DNA of 64,000 nt from Oscillospiraceae bacterium (GCA_017532085.1 JAFXJT010000018.1:28360-92359), one strand, 5' to 3'. Numbered from the stretch's first letter, positions 41,831-50,935 are shown. Translations and numbers: made by a program. Notes: a model not told the origin generated them from the letters alone.

Positions 41831-42493
41831 TTATGTTTCCTTGACAAAATACAACTGATTCGTCAAATCGTTCAAAACGAGCTGCTCATTCACAACGCTT
41901 GCAGCAATCGATTGTCCATCCACAGTAAACACAGCATTGCCGTTCTGCTCTGACCAGATTCCGGTCATGGGCTCTGCACTGGCAGAGGAACGCACAAACA
42001 GAGTACCCTCTGCACTCACTGTGATCTGAAAGAACAGCGCCATACCCAATTGTGCTTCCAGATCGGCCACAGAATACGTTACGCCATCCAGCACAACAAC
42101 GGTACAATTCCAGATGCCCACATACTTTTGCGCATTGCCGCTATCGGAAGACGATGTGGTAGTGGTCAATGCCGTTGCATGTGTCGTACTTGCCGTTTGA
42201 TTTGCGGTAGTAGAAGCCGCCGTCGTTGTGGTAACAGCCTCGGTTGTGACAACAGTGGTTGTCGTGATGGTGGTTGCGGAGGTTGCAGCAGCAGTGGTGG
42301 TGGTTGTGGTGGTCACAACCGGCTTGGTGGTTGTTGCGGTGGTGGTTGTTGCAGTGGTTTCTGATGTGATAATGCTGCTTTCAATGGATTGCTGCGGCTT
42401 GGAAGAATCCTGATTGCGATTGCATCCCATCAGTATACATGCTGCCGCAAGACAAATGGCACAAAGACGGAATCCTTGCTTCGTTCGTTTCAT
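41831..42493 (-). CDS. lipoprotein with Thr-rich linker and lipocalin-like domain
   Basis: A 220-residue lipoprotein: signal peptide with lipobox ILMGC (Cys24), a very Thr-rich linker (about residues 45-118) like those of the scaffoldin in this window, and a C-terminal small beta-barrel (YVGIWNCTVVVLDG, GTLFVRSSAS, VLNDLTNQLYFVKE) similar to lipocalin-like DUF domains seen in Ruminococcus proteins. The linker would place the domain beyond the cell wall. Function unknown. Confidence 0.8.
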   Translation of the reverse strand: MKRTKQGFRLCAICLAAACILMGCNRNQDSSKPQQSIESSIITSETTATTTTATTTKPVVTTTTTTTAAATSATTITTTTVVTTEAVTTTTAASTTANQTASTTHATALTTTTSSSDSGNAQKYVGIWNCTVVVLDGVTYSVADLEAQLGMALFFQITVSAEGTLFVRSSASAEPMTGIWSEQNGNAVFTVDGQSIAASVVNEQLVLNDLTNQLYFVKET

Positions 42494-42576
42494 AACAATA
42501 CCGTTCCCTTTCCATTAGCAGAGGCAGAGAGGATACTCCGCCTTTGCTTTGCTGCATCTCACTGTTTTATATGGAT

Positions 42577-43830
42577 TCACTGATCTTCAGCGTATTTGAC
42601 CAGTGCCTGTACAATATCGGGATACATGAATTTCGCAGTTGTACGATACAGCAGGCCGAAATTTTCACCGTTTCCGCTGAAAGCATTGTTATCCCACCAG
42701 CAGCAGGAGATGCCTCTGGCACGAGCAGCAGCCACATAATATGCCGAGAATTGTACGCGCTGTTCCAGATTATCCTTATTCAGTGCGCCGAATTCTCCAA
42801 TGACTACCGGAATGCCATTTGCGATAAACTTTCCATACAGCCGATCCATAAAATTGCCGATTTCGCTGCAGCTTACGGCATCATCCACAGAGAACTCCTT
42901 GGTGCCGGCTTTGTTCAATGCAAAATTATAGGGCGTATAGGCATGAACGGAAACAATGATCTTGTTGACATTTTCTGCAGTATCCGTCGGCAGCACAAAC
43001 AGATCGGTACAAGCACCGTCTGCAGAGGCACAATAACCGGGGCACATCAGATAACGCTGCGTATTCAAGCCGCCTGCACCGCGCACCGTATCCACAAACA
43101 ACTGATTCAGTATATTGATACAGTTGGCAGCATCTTTGCACTCTGCGCTGTTGGGATCCAGCCACCATTCATACTTTGTACCCACAAGACGAGGCTCATT
43201 CAAAGATTCCAGAATCAACCGGGAATCATACTCCTTGAAGGTTTCTGCCATTTGTGTCCAGACAGAAGTCAGATAGCGCTTCGAGCTTTCCAGATGGGCA
43301 CTATCAGGATAATAATATGCCTCAGCCACATCATGGTGTGTATTGAGAATCACATACAGATCACATGCCAACGCCCAATCCACAACTTCCTTCACACGAG
43401 CCATCCATGCGTCAGAGATCTTAAAATTCTCATCCACATGATTATGCCACGACACCGGAATACGAATGGTATTGAAGCCTGCTGCCTTGATGGCTGCAAA
43501 ATGTTCGATTCGGGTCATCTGACCACACCAAGCCTTTTCGTAATCCATTTCATTGGAAAGATGATTGCAATCGCTGGCATCGAAGGTGTTGCCCAGATTC
43601 CATCCAAGCTTCATATCCTCAACAAACTTGAGGGCATCATTTTCCGGCACTGCATATTGATCCATTTCCAATTTGGGAATCATTGTGCTCTCCGCCCCCA
43701 GAATCTGATCAGGATAGGAAAATTCAGGAATTGAAATGACATTCTCGGATGATTCTGTACCTTTGGTACAAGCGGTGCCGCCTGCAAGCATTATGGCAGC
43801 AGAACATAACAATGCAAATAGTTTTTTCAA
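42577..43830 (-). CDS. GH5 endoglucanase lipoprotein
   Basis: A 417-residue glycoside hydrolase family 5 enzyme, most like subfamily 4. A lipobox GGTAC (Cys21) anchors it to the membrane. The fold starts MKLGWNLGNTFDA, and the catalytic pair is Glu212 (acid/base, LESLNEPRL) and Glu346 (nucleophile, VVIGEFGAL); IRIPVSWHNH and VHAYTPYNF are other family motifs. It lacks a dockerin, so it works on the cell surface on cellulose, xyloglucan or glucomannan chains. The start is TTG, nine bases after GGAGG. Confidence 0.95.
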   Translation of the reverse strand: MKKLFALLCSAAIMLAGGTACTKGTESSENVISIPEFSYPDQILGAESTMIPKLEMDQYAVPENDALKFVEDMKLGWNLGNTFDASDCNHLSNEMDYEKAWCGQMTRIEHFAAIKAAGFNTIRIPVSWHNHVDENFKISDAWMARVKEVVDWALACDLYVILNTHHDVAEAYYYPDSAHLESSKRYLTSVWTQMAETFKEYDSRLILESLNEPRLVGTKYEWWLDPNSAECKDAANCINILNQLFVDTVRGAGGLNTQRYLMCPGYCASADGACTDLFVLPTDTAENVNKIIVSVHAYTPYNFALNKAGTKEFSVDDAVSCSEIGNFMDRLYGKFIANGIPVVIGEFGALNKDNLEQRVQFSAYYVAAARARGISCCWWDNNAFSGNGENFGLLYRTTAKFMYPDIVQALVKYAEDQ

Positions 43831-43868
43831 AATAAAGATCCTCCTTTTTCACATCGGTTACTCTGGAT

Positions 43869-43897
43869 AGTATACCACGAAACGGATCAAATGTCAA
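43869..43897 (-). promoter_or_regulatory. sigma-A promoter of the GH5 gene
   Basis: On the minus strand TTGACA (43897-43892), 17 bp spacer, TATACT (43874-43869). Confidence 0.88.
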
Positions 43898-44067
43898 TGC
43901 GAAGCTTTCATGGCACAGTATGCATGGCGTATCATTGGCCGTATTACTTTTTTTTCTGTTTATCATATGATTTTCACATTTATGATTATAATAAAATCAA
44001 AGGCAGTGCAGCAGACCTCTTACAAACTGCGGCAACTGCATAAAACCATAGAAAGAGGTGCATGACT

Positions 44068-45516
44068 ATGTTCCATGACAACGAACATGATAATCTGCAG
44101 GAGCCGATTCATAACCCTTATGAACAACAGCCTACCGCATCGGGCAGCTATTACTCTCCTCGTTCCGGAGATGCTGTGCCGCCGGTTGCCGAACACGATC
44201 CTGCCTCTGTCACACCGAAACGATCCTCCCTCAAAGTGGTGAAGGCTTTGGGTATTTTTGCCGGCATTGCATTTTTATCCTTTGCTTCCATTCAGTGTTA
44301 TCAGTTTGCAGTGGAGAATGCTTCTCTGAAAAAATTCTTCGGCAAAGAGGAAAGCGTTGCAGGTAGCACTGAAACAACAGAATCCAACGGTAAAAAAGAA
44401 AACGAAGACAAAGTGGATCATTCAGGAACTGCCAAGCCCAATGAAAATCAGACAGATTCTGTCATCACCCAAGACTGGATTGAACTTGCTGCCAGAAAGG
44501 ATGCACTGAGTATTCCCGATATTGTAGACAAAGTGACACCTTCCACTGTCGGTGTTTCCTCCACTTTTGTCTGGGAAGAACGCTATAATGATATGTGGGG
44601 CTTTGGTTCGCCTTCCACCTATGAACGCAGTGCTCCCGCAACCGGCACCGGCATCATTATGAGTACAGAAGGATATGTGCTGACCAATGCACATGTCATT
44701 TTCGATGAACAGTACGGCGGTGCTGCAAAGGAAATCCAGATTGTTCTCAATGAGGACTATTATGAGGGAGAAACACAAATTGCCGCTACAATCGTAGGCT
44801 ATGATACCGAAGAAGATATTGCTGTGCTGAAGATGAATACCAACCAGCAGCTCAAGGCTGCGGAATTCGGTGACAGCGATGCGCTGCGTGTCGGTGAATT
44901 GGTTATTGCCATCGGCAATCCGCTGGGACTTGATTTGTTCGGTTCCGTCACCACGGGAATTGTTTCGGCATTGGATCGTGAAGTCACCATCAACGAAGTT
45001 ACCATGTCACTGATCCAGACGGATACTGCTATCAACTCCGGTAACTCCGGCGGTCCCTTGATCAACAGCTATGGACAGGTAATCGGCATCAATTCCCTTA
45101 AAATGCACAGCAGCTATTCCGAAACTACCATAGAAGGTTTGGGCTTTGCGATTCCTATGGCGCATGCCAAAAAGGTAGTCGATGATCTGATCAACTACGG
45201 CTATGTCCGCGGAAAGCCCGTGATCGGTATTACCGGCCGTGATGTCTCCGAGGCAATTTCTCAGGCATATGGTCTGCCGATGGGCGTATATGTCACAGAG
45301 CTTACCGATGGCGGTGCAGCTGCACTGGCAGGAGTCAAAGTAGGCGATATTATTATTGCGGTCAATGGTGAAAGCGTTTCCAATTACGATGAACTGAATG
45401 CCGCAAAGAATGCTTTTAAGGCAGGCGATACCATTACCATTACGGTAGTACGCAATGGTCAGGATCACGATTGCCGGCTGACTCTGCAGGAGAAAAAACC
45501 CGAACTTGCACAATAA
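44068..45516 (+). CDS. HtrA/DegP-type membrane serine protease
   Basis: A 482-residue S1C protease with a cytoplasmic head (about 1-52), one membrane helix (about 54-78), a charged linker, a trypsin-like domain with His209 (TNAHV), Asp250 (EEDIAVLK) and Ser327 (INSGNSGGPL), and one C-terminal PDZ domain (about 390-470). It degrades or refolds misfolded secreted proteins, useful in a cell exporting large cellulosomal enzymes. ATG 44068 is nine bases after GAGG; ATG 44062 is three away. A -10 box TATAAT (43987-43992) has no clear -35. Confidence 0.94.
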   Translation: MFHDNEHDNLQEPIHNPYEQQPTASGSYYSPRSGDAVPPVAEHDPASVTPKRSSLKVVKALGIFAGIAFLSFASIQCYQFAVENASLKKFFGKEESVAGSTETTESNGKKENEDKVDHSGTAKPNENQTDSVITQDWIELAARKDALSIPDIVDKVTPSTVGVSSTFVWEERYNDMWGFGSPSTYERSAPATGTGIIMSTEGYVLTNAHVIFDEQYGGAAKEIQIVLNEDYYEGETQIAATIVGYDTEEDIAVLKMNTNQQLKAAEFGDSDALRVGELVIAIGNPLGLDLFGSVTTGIVSALDREVTINEVTMSLIQTDTAINSGNSGGPLINSYGQVIGINSLKMHSSYSETTIEGLGFAIPMAHAKKVVDDLINYGYVRGKPVIGITGRDVSEAISQAYGLPMGVYVTELTDGGAAALAGVKVGDIIIAVNGESVSNYDELNAAKNAFKAGDTITITVVRNGQDHDCRLTLQEKKPELAQ

Positions 45517-45553
45517 AACAGCACGGATTGATCGCTTTGCATATCCTACAAAA

Positions 45554-45586
45554 AAACACCGCCTATGTTTGACATAGGCGGTGTTT
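45554..45586. terminator. bidirectional terminator
   Basis: AACACCGCCTATG pairs with CATAGGCGGTGTT; T-runs lie on both sides, the stronger on the minus strand. Confidence 0.9.
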
Positions 45587-45623
45587 GCTGTAGAAGTAGA
45601 AATTGATTGCAGAACAGCTCCAA

Positions 45624-48584
45624 TCAAGAAACAAATCCGGAAAGCGGCAAGCCCAGACCCTTAATGCCATCCGCAACGATCTTTGCCACAACATTGGCAC
45701 CGGTTTCGGTGAAATGTGTAAAGTCCGTGCCGCCGGCGGTGGTGGAGCCCATATAATAGCTGCGAACCGTATTATATGCTGTTTGATTGAACTGTGTGGT
45801 CATTGCCTGACCCAGATCAAAATAAGGAATCTGATATTTGGCAGCCAGCATCTTGCAAGCGGAATCGATGTTGCGATAACCGACGCCAAAGGGCTGCGAC
45901 TGATTCTTAATGGACAGTGTGGGGCTCATAAGAATCGGTGTTGCACCTTTCTCCAATGCACCCTTGATATAGAATGTCATGTAATATTCAAACGATCCGG
46001 CCGCAGGATTATCCACATTGCCGCACACCGGAGCATAGCGCTCAGGCTGAGAAGATGCGCCATCGTTGATGCCGAAATCTACCAGCAGATAGTCACCTGC
46101 TTTGATGGTATCCAAAATGGTTGTCAATCTGCCGTTATCATAAAAGCTCTTGGAACTGCGACCTGCAATGGAATGATTGGAAACGGTGACATTGCTGTTG
46201 AAATAGTTGCCGAGATAATAACCCCAGCCCTGCTGCGGAGCATAGGACTCCCGGTAGGATTGGGCAGTAGAATCGCTGGCAATATACACAACAGGATTGT
46301 CAGAAGGTGTCCCGCTGGGACCGCCGCTCTGGTTGGGATCGTATGGCTCAGCAATGGGCTCATCGGTAAAGGTCAACCGCAGGAAGTCCACATTCGGACC
46401 GCCTTCCGCAGTATGAGAAACAAGGGAAATGGTATTATAGCCTGCTGTCAGCGGCAAAACCAATGCACGTTCCTCCCATGTTGTCCATGCAGAGGTGGTA
46501 AGGAAGCTTTGCAGCCAGACATCGCTCTGTCCGCCAACGGAAATCATCATTTGGCGGTCATTTGCAGAGCCATTCGCAATATTAAATGTGCAAAGGTAAT
46601 TGCCGGCCTGCGGAACCTTGACCGTAAAGGTCATTGCACTGCCCACCATATTATTCAGGTTGAGATATGCTTCACCGGTAAAGCCTGCATTGGTATTCTC
46701 ATACCAGCCCTCAATATAAGCCGCATCAATGGCATAATACTTGCGGTCGCTGAATGTGACCTGCTCACCCATAAGCTGCTTGATGAGAAGCACTGCATCA
46801 CTGATCAGAACGGTTTCATCACCGTTCAGATCGGAAGCAAGCTCCGCAGCGGAATCCGTAAAGCCGGATAACATACCACGCTTCATGAGGCTGATATCCG
46901 TTGCGGTGATCTGACCGTCATCATTCAAATCGCCCTGGAGATACACTGCATCATAGGTATTCTGATGCACTTCCACCAAACGCCATTTCTGACAGTCGTG
47001 TCCGTTGCTCTCCCATTCGTTGACATTCGCACCTTCGGTGGTCAGCGCAGAACCGACTTCGACGCAGCTGGTACCATCGGAAACACGAGTACGAATCGTA
47101 TAAATATTGTCTCCGGCGCCCATCAGCTTGAATTGCTGCGCAGTGCTGCCGCTGTCGGAATAAATACCGATATTGGTTCCGTTGGCAGCCTTTCCTTCAT
47201 ATACATCCAAAAGATAGGTGTTACCGTCCTCCAGCATGGAATAGAGACGATAATACCCGTCATCGGCGCTCATCATCTTCCAAAGATTCTTGCCCACCGG
47301 TGCGGAATCCTTGCTCTGACAGACATTGGTGCCGGCAGCAGCCACGCCGTCCTCTACGGTCAGATACAGACCGCTGTTCACATTCTGAAGCATATAAACG
47401 CTGCCATCTTCAAACTCAGCGCCGCCGGGTGTCACAGAGCCATCCATCTGCGAAACAATCATTTCTGCCAGAACCGTTGCACCGGAACGATTGGGATGCA
47501 GCGAATCTCCGCTCATATATAATGCAGTGGTTGCACTGGCACCAATCTTAAGACAGTGATTTTGCCACAGATTGAACAGGTCAATCACCTGCAGATTCAG
47601 TTCAGAGCCGATGCGATCCAAAGTACCGCCGAACCAGCGGCCGGTCAGCAGCGGATTGCGGGAACAATCGCCATCTCTGCCTTGCTGCTTCACAAGAATG
47701 ACCTTCATGCCCTTTGCCATGGCACGCTTTGCCATATCGGTTACAACATTATAATATTCCGTTTCATTGGAATAATTGGTATCATTGATGCCGATGGAGA
47801 TAAAGTAAATATCGCCCGCTTTTCCGTATTTTTCAATTGCAGCAAACTGTCCTGCGCTGACAAAGCCTGCGGCATATTGACCACTGGCAGCCATATTACG
47901 CACCTGCCAGCCGCTGTTGGCACCCAATACAGAGGGCAGCATCTGTCCCCAGCCTGCCTGCGCGGAGCTGTTCAGCGGATAGTAGTTGCAAACCGTAGAG
48001 TCACCGCAAATCCAGATCGTCGGATTCGTCTCGGTGCTGTCCGAGATCCGCTTGATTTCAAGCGCCGACAGGGTAAAGGCATAGCCCGATTTTCCTGCCA
48101 CACAGCAAAGATTCAGCTGACCATCGGTAATCGGAATCTGGAAGGTATCCGTAGCATTGTTGCCGGTCAGATTGATCAGCTGCAGCATACCTTCTGCCGC
48201 AACACTGGTACGCGTGGTATTGCCCAGCCACACGGTCACCTGATACAGACCATTGGGAACATCGGCACAGAAAGTAGCATTACCGTTATGTGTTGCATTA
48301 TTAAACTGCACCGCATCACTCAGTGCGCCGCTGCCGGAAGCGGATACATTGCTCACACTGCAGCCGGAGCTGAATCCATAGCCTGCGGATGCATTATAGC
48401 CGTTGGATGCGGAAACACCGGTATATCCGCCTGCAGTACCGCCGCCGCCGAAATCAAATTTCCAATAATCCGAAGCAGCGGATGCCGAATCCATCGACGG
48501 CATTGCCTGCATCATCACTGCCGACAACGCAAACGATGCTGCGAGCCCAAGCAGTCTTTTTGTCCATTTCTTCATAATGTTCAA
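45624..48584 (-). CDS. cellulosomal double esterase CE12-CBM13-dockerin-CBM35-CE12
   Basis: A secreted protein of about 986 residues. After a signal peptide (MKKWTKRLLGLAASF, cleaved near SASA) come a beta-sandwich (about 45-180), a first SGNH esterase of family CE12 (ICGDSTVC, GINDTNY, DSLHPN; about 190-395), a ricin-type CBM13 (about 410-560), a dockerin with two calcium loops (DLNDDGQITATD and DLNGDETVLISDA), a CBM35-like module (YYAIDAAYIEGW) and a second CE12 (ASDSTAQSY, DFGINDGA, DFTHFTETG). CE12 enzymes deacetylate rhamnogalacturonan and xylan. I recall the same order from R. flavefaciens. By spacing from GGGGGAG the start is TTG 48584; ATG 48575 is the alternative. Confidence 0.92.
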   Translation of the reverse strand: MNIMKKWTKRLLGLAASFALSAVMMQAMPSMDSASAASDYWKFDFGGGGTAGGYTGVSASNGYNASAGYGFSSGCSVSNVSASGSGALSDAVQFNNATHNGNATFCADVPNGLYQVTVWLGNTTRTSVAAEGMLQLINLTGNNATDTFQIPITDGQLNLCCVAGKSGYAFTLSALEIKRISDSTETNPTIWICGDSTVCNYYPLNSSAQAGWGQMLPSVLGANSGWQVRNMAASGQYAAGFVSAGQFAAIEKYGKAGDIYFISIGINDTNYSNETEYYNVVTDMAKRAMAKGMKVILVKQQGRDGDCSRNPLLTGRWFGGTLDRIGSELNLQVIDLFNLWQNHCLKIGASATTALYMSGDSLHPNRSGATVLAEMIVSQMDGSVTPGGAEFEDGSVYMLQNVNSGLYLTVEDGVAAAGTNVCQSKDSAPVGKNLWKMMSADDGYYRLYSMLEDGNTYLLDVYEGKAANGTNIGIYSDSGSTAQQFKLMGAGDNIYTIRTRVSDGTSCVEVGSALTTEGANVNEWESNGHDCQKWRLVEVHQNTYDAVYLQGDLNDDGQITATDISLMKRGMLSGFTDSAAELASDLNGDETVLISDAVLLIKQLMGEQVTFSDRKYYAIDAAYIEGWYENTNAGFTGEAYLNLNNMVGSAMTFTVKVPQAGNYLCTFNIANGSANDRQMMISVGGQSDVWLQSFLTTSAWTTWEERALVLPLTAGYNTISLVSHTAEGGPNVDFLRLTFTDEPIAEPYDPNQSGGPSGTPSDNPVVYIASDSTAQSYRESYAPQQGWGYYLGNYFNSNVTVSNHSIAGRSSKSFYDNGRLTTILDTIKAGDYLLVDFGINDGASSQPERYAPVCGNVDNPAAGSFEYYMTFYIKGALEKGATPILMSPTLSIKNQSQPFGVGYRNIDSACKMLAAKYQIPYFDLGQAMTTQFNQTAYNTVRSYYMGSTTAGGTDFTHFTETGANVVAKIVADGIKGLGLPLSGFVS

Positions 48585-48612
48585 AAGGTTCTCCCCCTTT
48601 ATTTCTTTAATA

Positions 48613-48632
48613 TGTGGTGCAATCATACCACA
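48613..48632. promoter_or_regulatory. inverted repeat TGTGGT-N8-ACCACA over the esterase promoter
   Basis: A perfect 6+6 bp dyad that covers the -10 box of the esterase gene, as expected for a repressor site such as a LacI-type sugar regulator. No regulator gene is adjacent. Confidence 0.5.
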
Positions 48633-48650
48633 ATTTCGGCAGAAAGTCAA
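48622..48650 (-). promoter_or_regulatory. sigma-A promoter of the double esterase gene
   Basis: On the minus strand TTGACT (48650-48645), 17 bp spacer, TATGAT (48627-48622). Confidence 0.85.
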
Positions 48651-48763
48651 GTATTTACGCCAATCAAGATCGAAAAAATCATTCAAAAGCGACAAAACAA
48701 CACTATTTACTTTCTGCTATTCATAATTTAACTACATTTTTTTTACAAAAAATTGATCTCCTC

Positions 48764-48795
48764 TTCAGAATGATTTAAGACTTATCCGTTATACT
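48764..48795 (+). promoter_or_regulatory. direct-repeat promoter of candidate sRNA 1
   Basis: TTCAG (48764-48768) and TTAAG (48775-48779) start 11 bp apart; the -10 box TATACT begins at 48790, 15 bp after the second box. There is no normal -35 box, which suggests dependence on an activator bound to the repeats. Confidence 0.55.
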
Positions 48796-48800
48796 AAAAT

Positions 48801-48897
48801 CAAGGTTGAGGAAACCTTGTTTCAAATCCCCCAATCCCCCCTATTTTGAATTCATTTCATCTTTTTGTGAGCTATGCGATTTATGCATAGCTTTTTT
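48801..48897 (+). ncRNA. candidate trans-acting small RNA 1
   Basis: About 97 nt. A 5' hairpin CAAGGTT-GAGG-AACCTTG is followed by a single-stranded stretch with two C-runs (48828-48832, 48836-48841) and a terminator stem AGCTATGC/GCATAGCT with a T6 tail. C-rich unpaired regions flanked by a 5' hairpin and a terminator are typical of Firmicute sRNAs that pair with Shine-Dalgarno sequences. No reading frame is present. Confidence 0.6.
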
Positions 48898-48904
48898 ACT
48901 TTAT

Positions 48905-48936
48905 TTAAGACTATTTTAATGATGCTGTATTATAAT
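48905..48936 (+). promoter_or_regulatory. direct-repeat promoter of candidate sRNA 2
   Basis: TTAAG (48905-48909) and TTAAT (48916-48920) start 11 bp apart; the -10 box TATAAT begins at 48931, again 15 bp after the second box. No normal -35 box is seen. Confidence 0.55.
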
Positions 48937-48941
48937 ACAGC
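48924..48941. promoter_or_regulatory. 18-bp perfect palindrome over the sRNA 2 -10 box
   Basis: GCTGTATTATAATACAGC is a perfect palindrome that includes the TATAAT box; it may be a repressor site or chance symmetry of the -10 region. Confidence 0.5.
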
Positions 48942-48942
48942 T

Positions 48943-49078
48943 ATGATCTCCTGGGTGTGCAATCTCAGGAAGATTTTCAAACCCCATTTCCCTATTTCTT
49001 ATTTCCCTATTCCATCTGATGTCATTTGCTTTTTGCTTCTGTGGCTGCTTCGATTTCGATGCAGCCTTTTTCTTTTTC
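48943..49078 (+). ncRNA. candidate trans-acting small RNA 2
   Basis: About 130 nt, with the same plan as sRNA 1: a 5' hairpin (ATCT-CCTG/CAGG-A-AGAT), a pyrimidine-rich unpaired stretch with CCCC and two TTTCCCTATT copies, and a terminator GGCTGC/GCAGCC with an interrupted T-run. No reading frame. Confidence 0.6.
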
Positions 49079-49100
49079 ATAAAACTTTACGATTCAAGTC

Positions 49101-49129
49101 TTGTATTTTTCAAAGATATCCTGTATAAT
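49101..49129 (+). promoter_or_regulatory. sigma-A promoter of the cotH-like gene
   Basis: TTGTAT (49101-49106), 17 bp spacer, TATAAT (49124-49129). Confidence 0.82.
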
Positions 49130-49179
49130 GAAACGGTATGCAAATCGGTATACTGAACAATGCGGAGGGATCATCCGAT

Positions 49180-50898
49180 ATGAAAAAACGATTTTTCATC
49201 ATATTACTGGCAACAGTGCTTTCGGGCTGTATGCTGACTGCTTGCAGCGGCAATTCCGGCAGCTCTCAGCAAGATGCTGCTTCCGTGGAAAGCAGTGCAT
49301 CCTTTGAACCCGTCGATGCCATGCGATTTACAAAAGGACTTGTTTCCGTAACAGAGCAGGGGTTTCTGACAAGCTCCTCGCTGCTGACCCTTTCGGCACC
49401 CGATGGTGCTGCCATATACTATACCACCGACGGCAGCGAACCGGATACCTCTGCAATGCAATACACAGAGCCGATTCCGTTTCAGGGATTGGTTGGGAAT
49501 TTTCCCAATTCCATCGTACTCAAAGCACGAGCTTATTTCGAAGATGGCTCTGTTTCGGAAGTCGGCACACGAACCTTTTTCTGTGCATCTGATGTGAAAA
49601 ACCGATATAAGCACGTGATTTTTTCTATCACGGGCGATCCCAAACAGCTGACGGAAGGACCGGATGGCATTTTATTCGGTGATAATGTGGAGCTGCGTGG
49701 AAAAGAAAGCGAACGCAAGGTCTATGTGGAAGCCATCAACCGTGACGGCAGCGTAATCTTTGAACAATACGCAGGCGCACGGGTATACGGTGCAGCCTCA
49801 CGATTCTCTGCAATCAAATCCTTGAAGCTTTTTGCCCGCAAGGAATATGATCCGGATCACGGACAGTTTGATATTGATGTATTCGGCACCACCGGAGCGG
49901 ATGGCGCTGTCATCCCGGAATATGACAAGCTTGTGCTGCGCAATTACGGCAATGATTTTCAGTTCGCATTTGTTCGGGATGAACTGAATCAGCGGCTGGC
50001 AGCAAAAGCCGGCTATACCGATTGTGAAGCTGTTGTGCCTGCTTTGGTCTATCTCAACGGAGCATATTACGGATTGATGTATCTGCACGAGACCTACTGC
50101 GATGATCTGTTCAAGGATAAATACGGTGCCGGAAACGGAAAATATGAGGTCCTGGAAGGCAAAGACGGCAAGATGAATGTGGAGGAAGAGGATGCCGAAA
50201 TGGCTGCCATCGCCACCACCTATAATACGCACTACGAGGAATTCAGCAAGGCTGACCTTCTGGATGATACCATCTATGCGCAGCTATGTGCTTTCATGGA
50301 TGTCGAAAACTATCTGCAAAACTTTGCATTCAATATTTATGTCAATAACAATGACTGGCCGCAGAACAACTTCAAATGCTATCGCTATTTTGCTGCCGAG
50401 GGAGAATCCTTAGGCACTGCCGAAGCGCGTCAGGATGGCAGATGGCGCTATTTGTATCACGATATTGATTTTTGTTTTTCGATTTATGAAATGGAAGAAA
50501 CCGGCGCATCCTATAATAATCTTGCGCAGATTTTAGATGCTGACAGCGATCGTTATTCCCCATTGTTCGCAAAGCTCATGGAACGTCCGGACTGCAGAGA
50601 CTTTTTCCTTGCTGAAATGCAGCGGCTGATGAACGGTGCCTTATCGGCAGATTCCATCATAGAGACATTGGATCATATGACAACCGAACGCTTTTTTGAA
50701 ATGCGCTATTATTTTGAATATCTGGAGAATCTGAAAAAGAAAAACAGCGATATCTGGATCTGGTATGAGGAATATCAGCGCAGAACAGACAATATCCGCG
50801 CCTTCGCCCGGCAGCGTGCCGCTTATATGGAACAATTCCTCAAAGAAGCATTCGCAGAATCCGCAGCCCAAACGGAGCTGCCTGACACCGCTTCATAA
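49180..50898 (+). CDS. CotH kinase family lipoprotein
   Basis: A 572-residue lipoprotein: signal peptide with lipobox MLTAC (Cys22), a chitobiase-type beta domain (DGAAIYYTTDGSEPD, about residues 75-140), then a CotH domain (about 160-540) with GARVYGAASRFSAIKSLKL, LRNYGNDFQFAFVRDEL, ALVYLNGAYYGLMYLHE and RYLYHDIDFCFS. CotH proteins are atypical protein kinases, first known from spore coats; extracytoplasmic versions are common next to VTC and DUF4956 genes, as here. GGAGG lies 11 bases upstream of 49180. Substrate unknown. Confidence 0.9.
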   Translation: MKKRFFIILLATVLSGCMLTACSGNSGSSQQDAASVESSASFEPVDAMRFTKGLVSVTEQGFLTSSSLLTLSAPDGAAIYYTTDGSEPDTSAMQYTEPIPFQGLVGNFPNSIVLKARAYFEDGSVSEVGTRTFFCASDVKNRYKHVIFSITGDPKQLTEGPDGILFGDNVELRGKESERKVYVEAINRDGSVIFEQYAGARVYGAASRFSAIKSLKLFARKEYDPDHGQFDIDVFGTTGADGAVIPEYDKLVLRNYGNDFQFAFVRDELNQRLAAKAGYTDCEAVVPALVYLNGAYYGLMYLHETYCDDLFKDKYGAGNGKYEVLEGKDGKMNVEEEDAEMAAIATTYNTHYEEFSKADLLDDTIYAQLCAFMDVENYLQNFAFNIYVNNNDWPQNNFKCYRYFAAEGESLGTAEARQDGRWRYLYHDIDFCFSIYEMEETGASYNNLAQILDADSDRYSPLFAKLMERPDCRDFFLAEMQRLMNGALSADSIIETLDHMTTERFFEMRYYFEYLENLKKKNSDIWIWYEEYQRRTDNIRAFARQRAAYMEQFLKEAFAESAAQTELPDTAS

Positions 50899-50935
50899 CC
50901 CGAACAGAAGCAGAAGCAAAAACGACACAGAAACA

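Noticed and set aside
42150-42370. Similar GTGGTTG-rich repeats
   Set aside because: Thr-rich linker of the lipoprotein, not a regulatory repeat.
48705-48760. A/T-rich stretch as an origin or attachment site
   Set aside because: No DnaA boxes, iterons, tRNA end or flanking repeats; it is simply promoter-flanking DNA.
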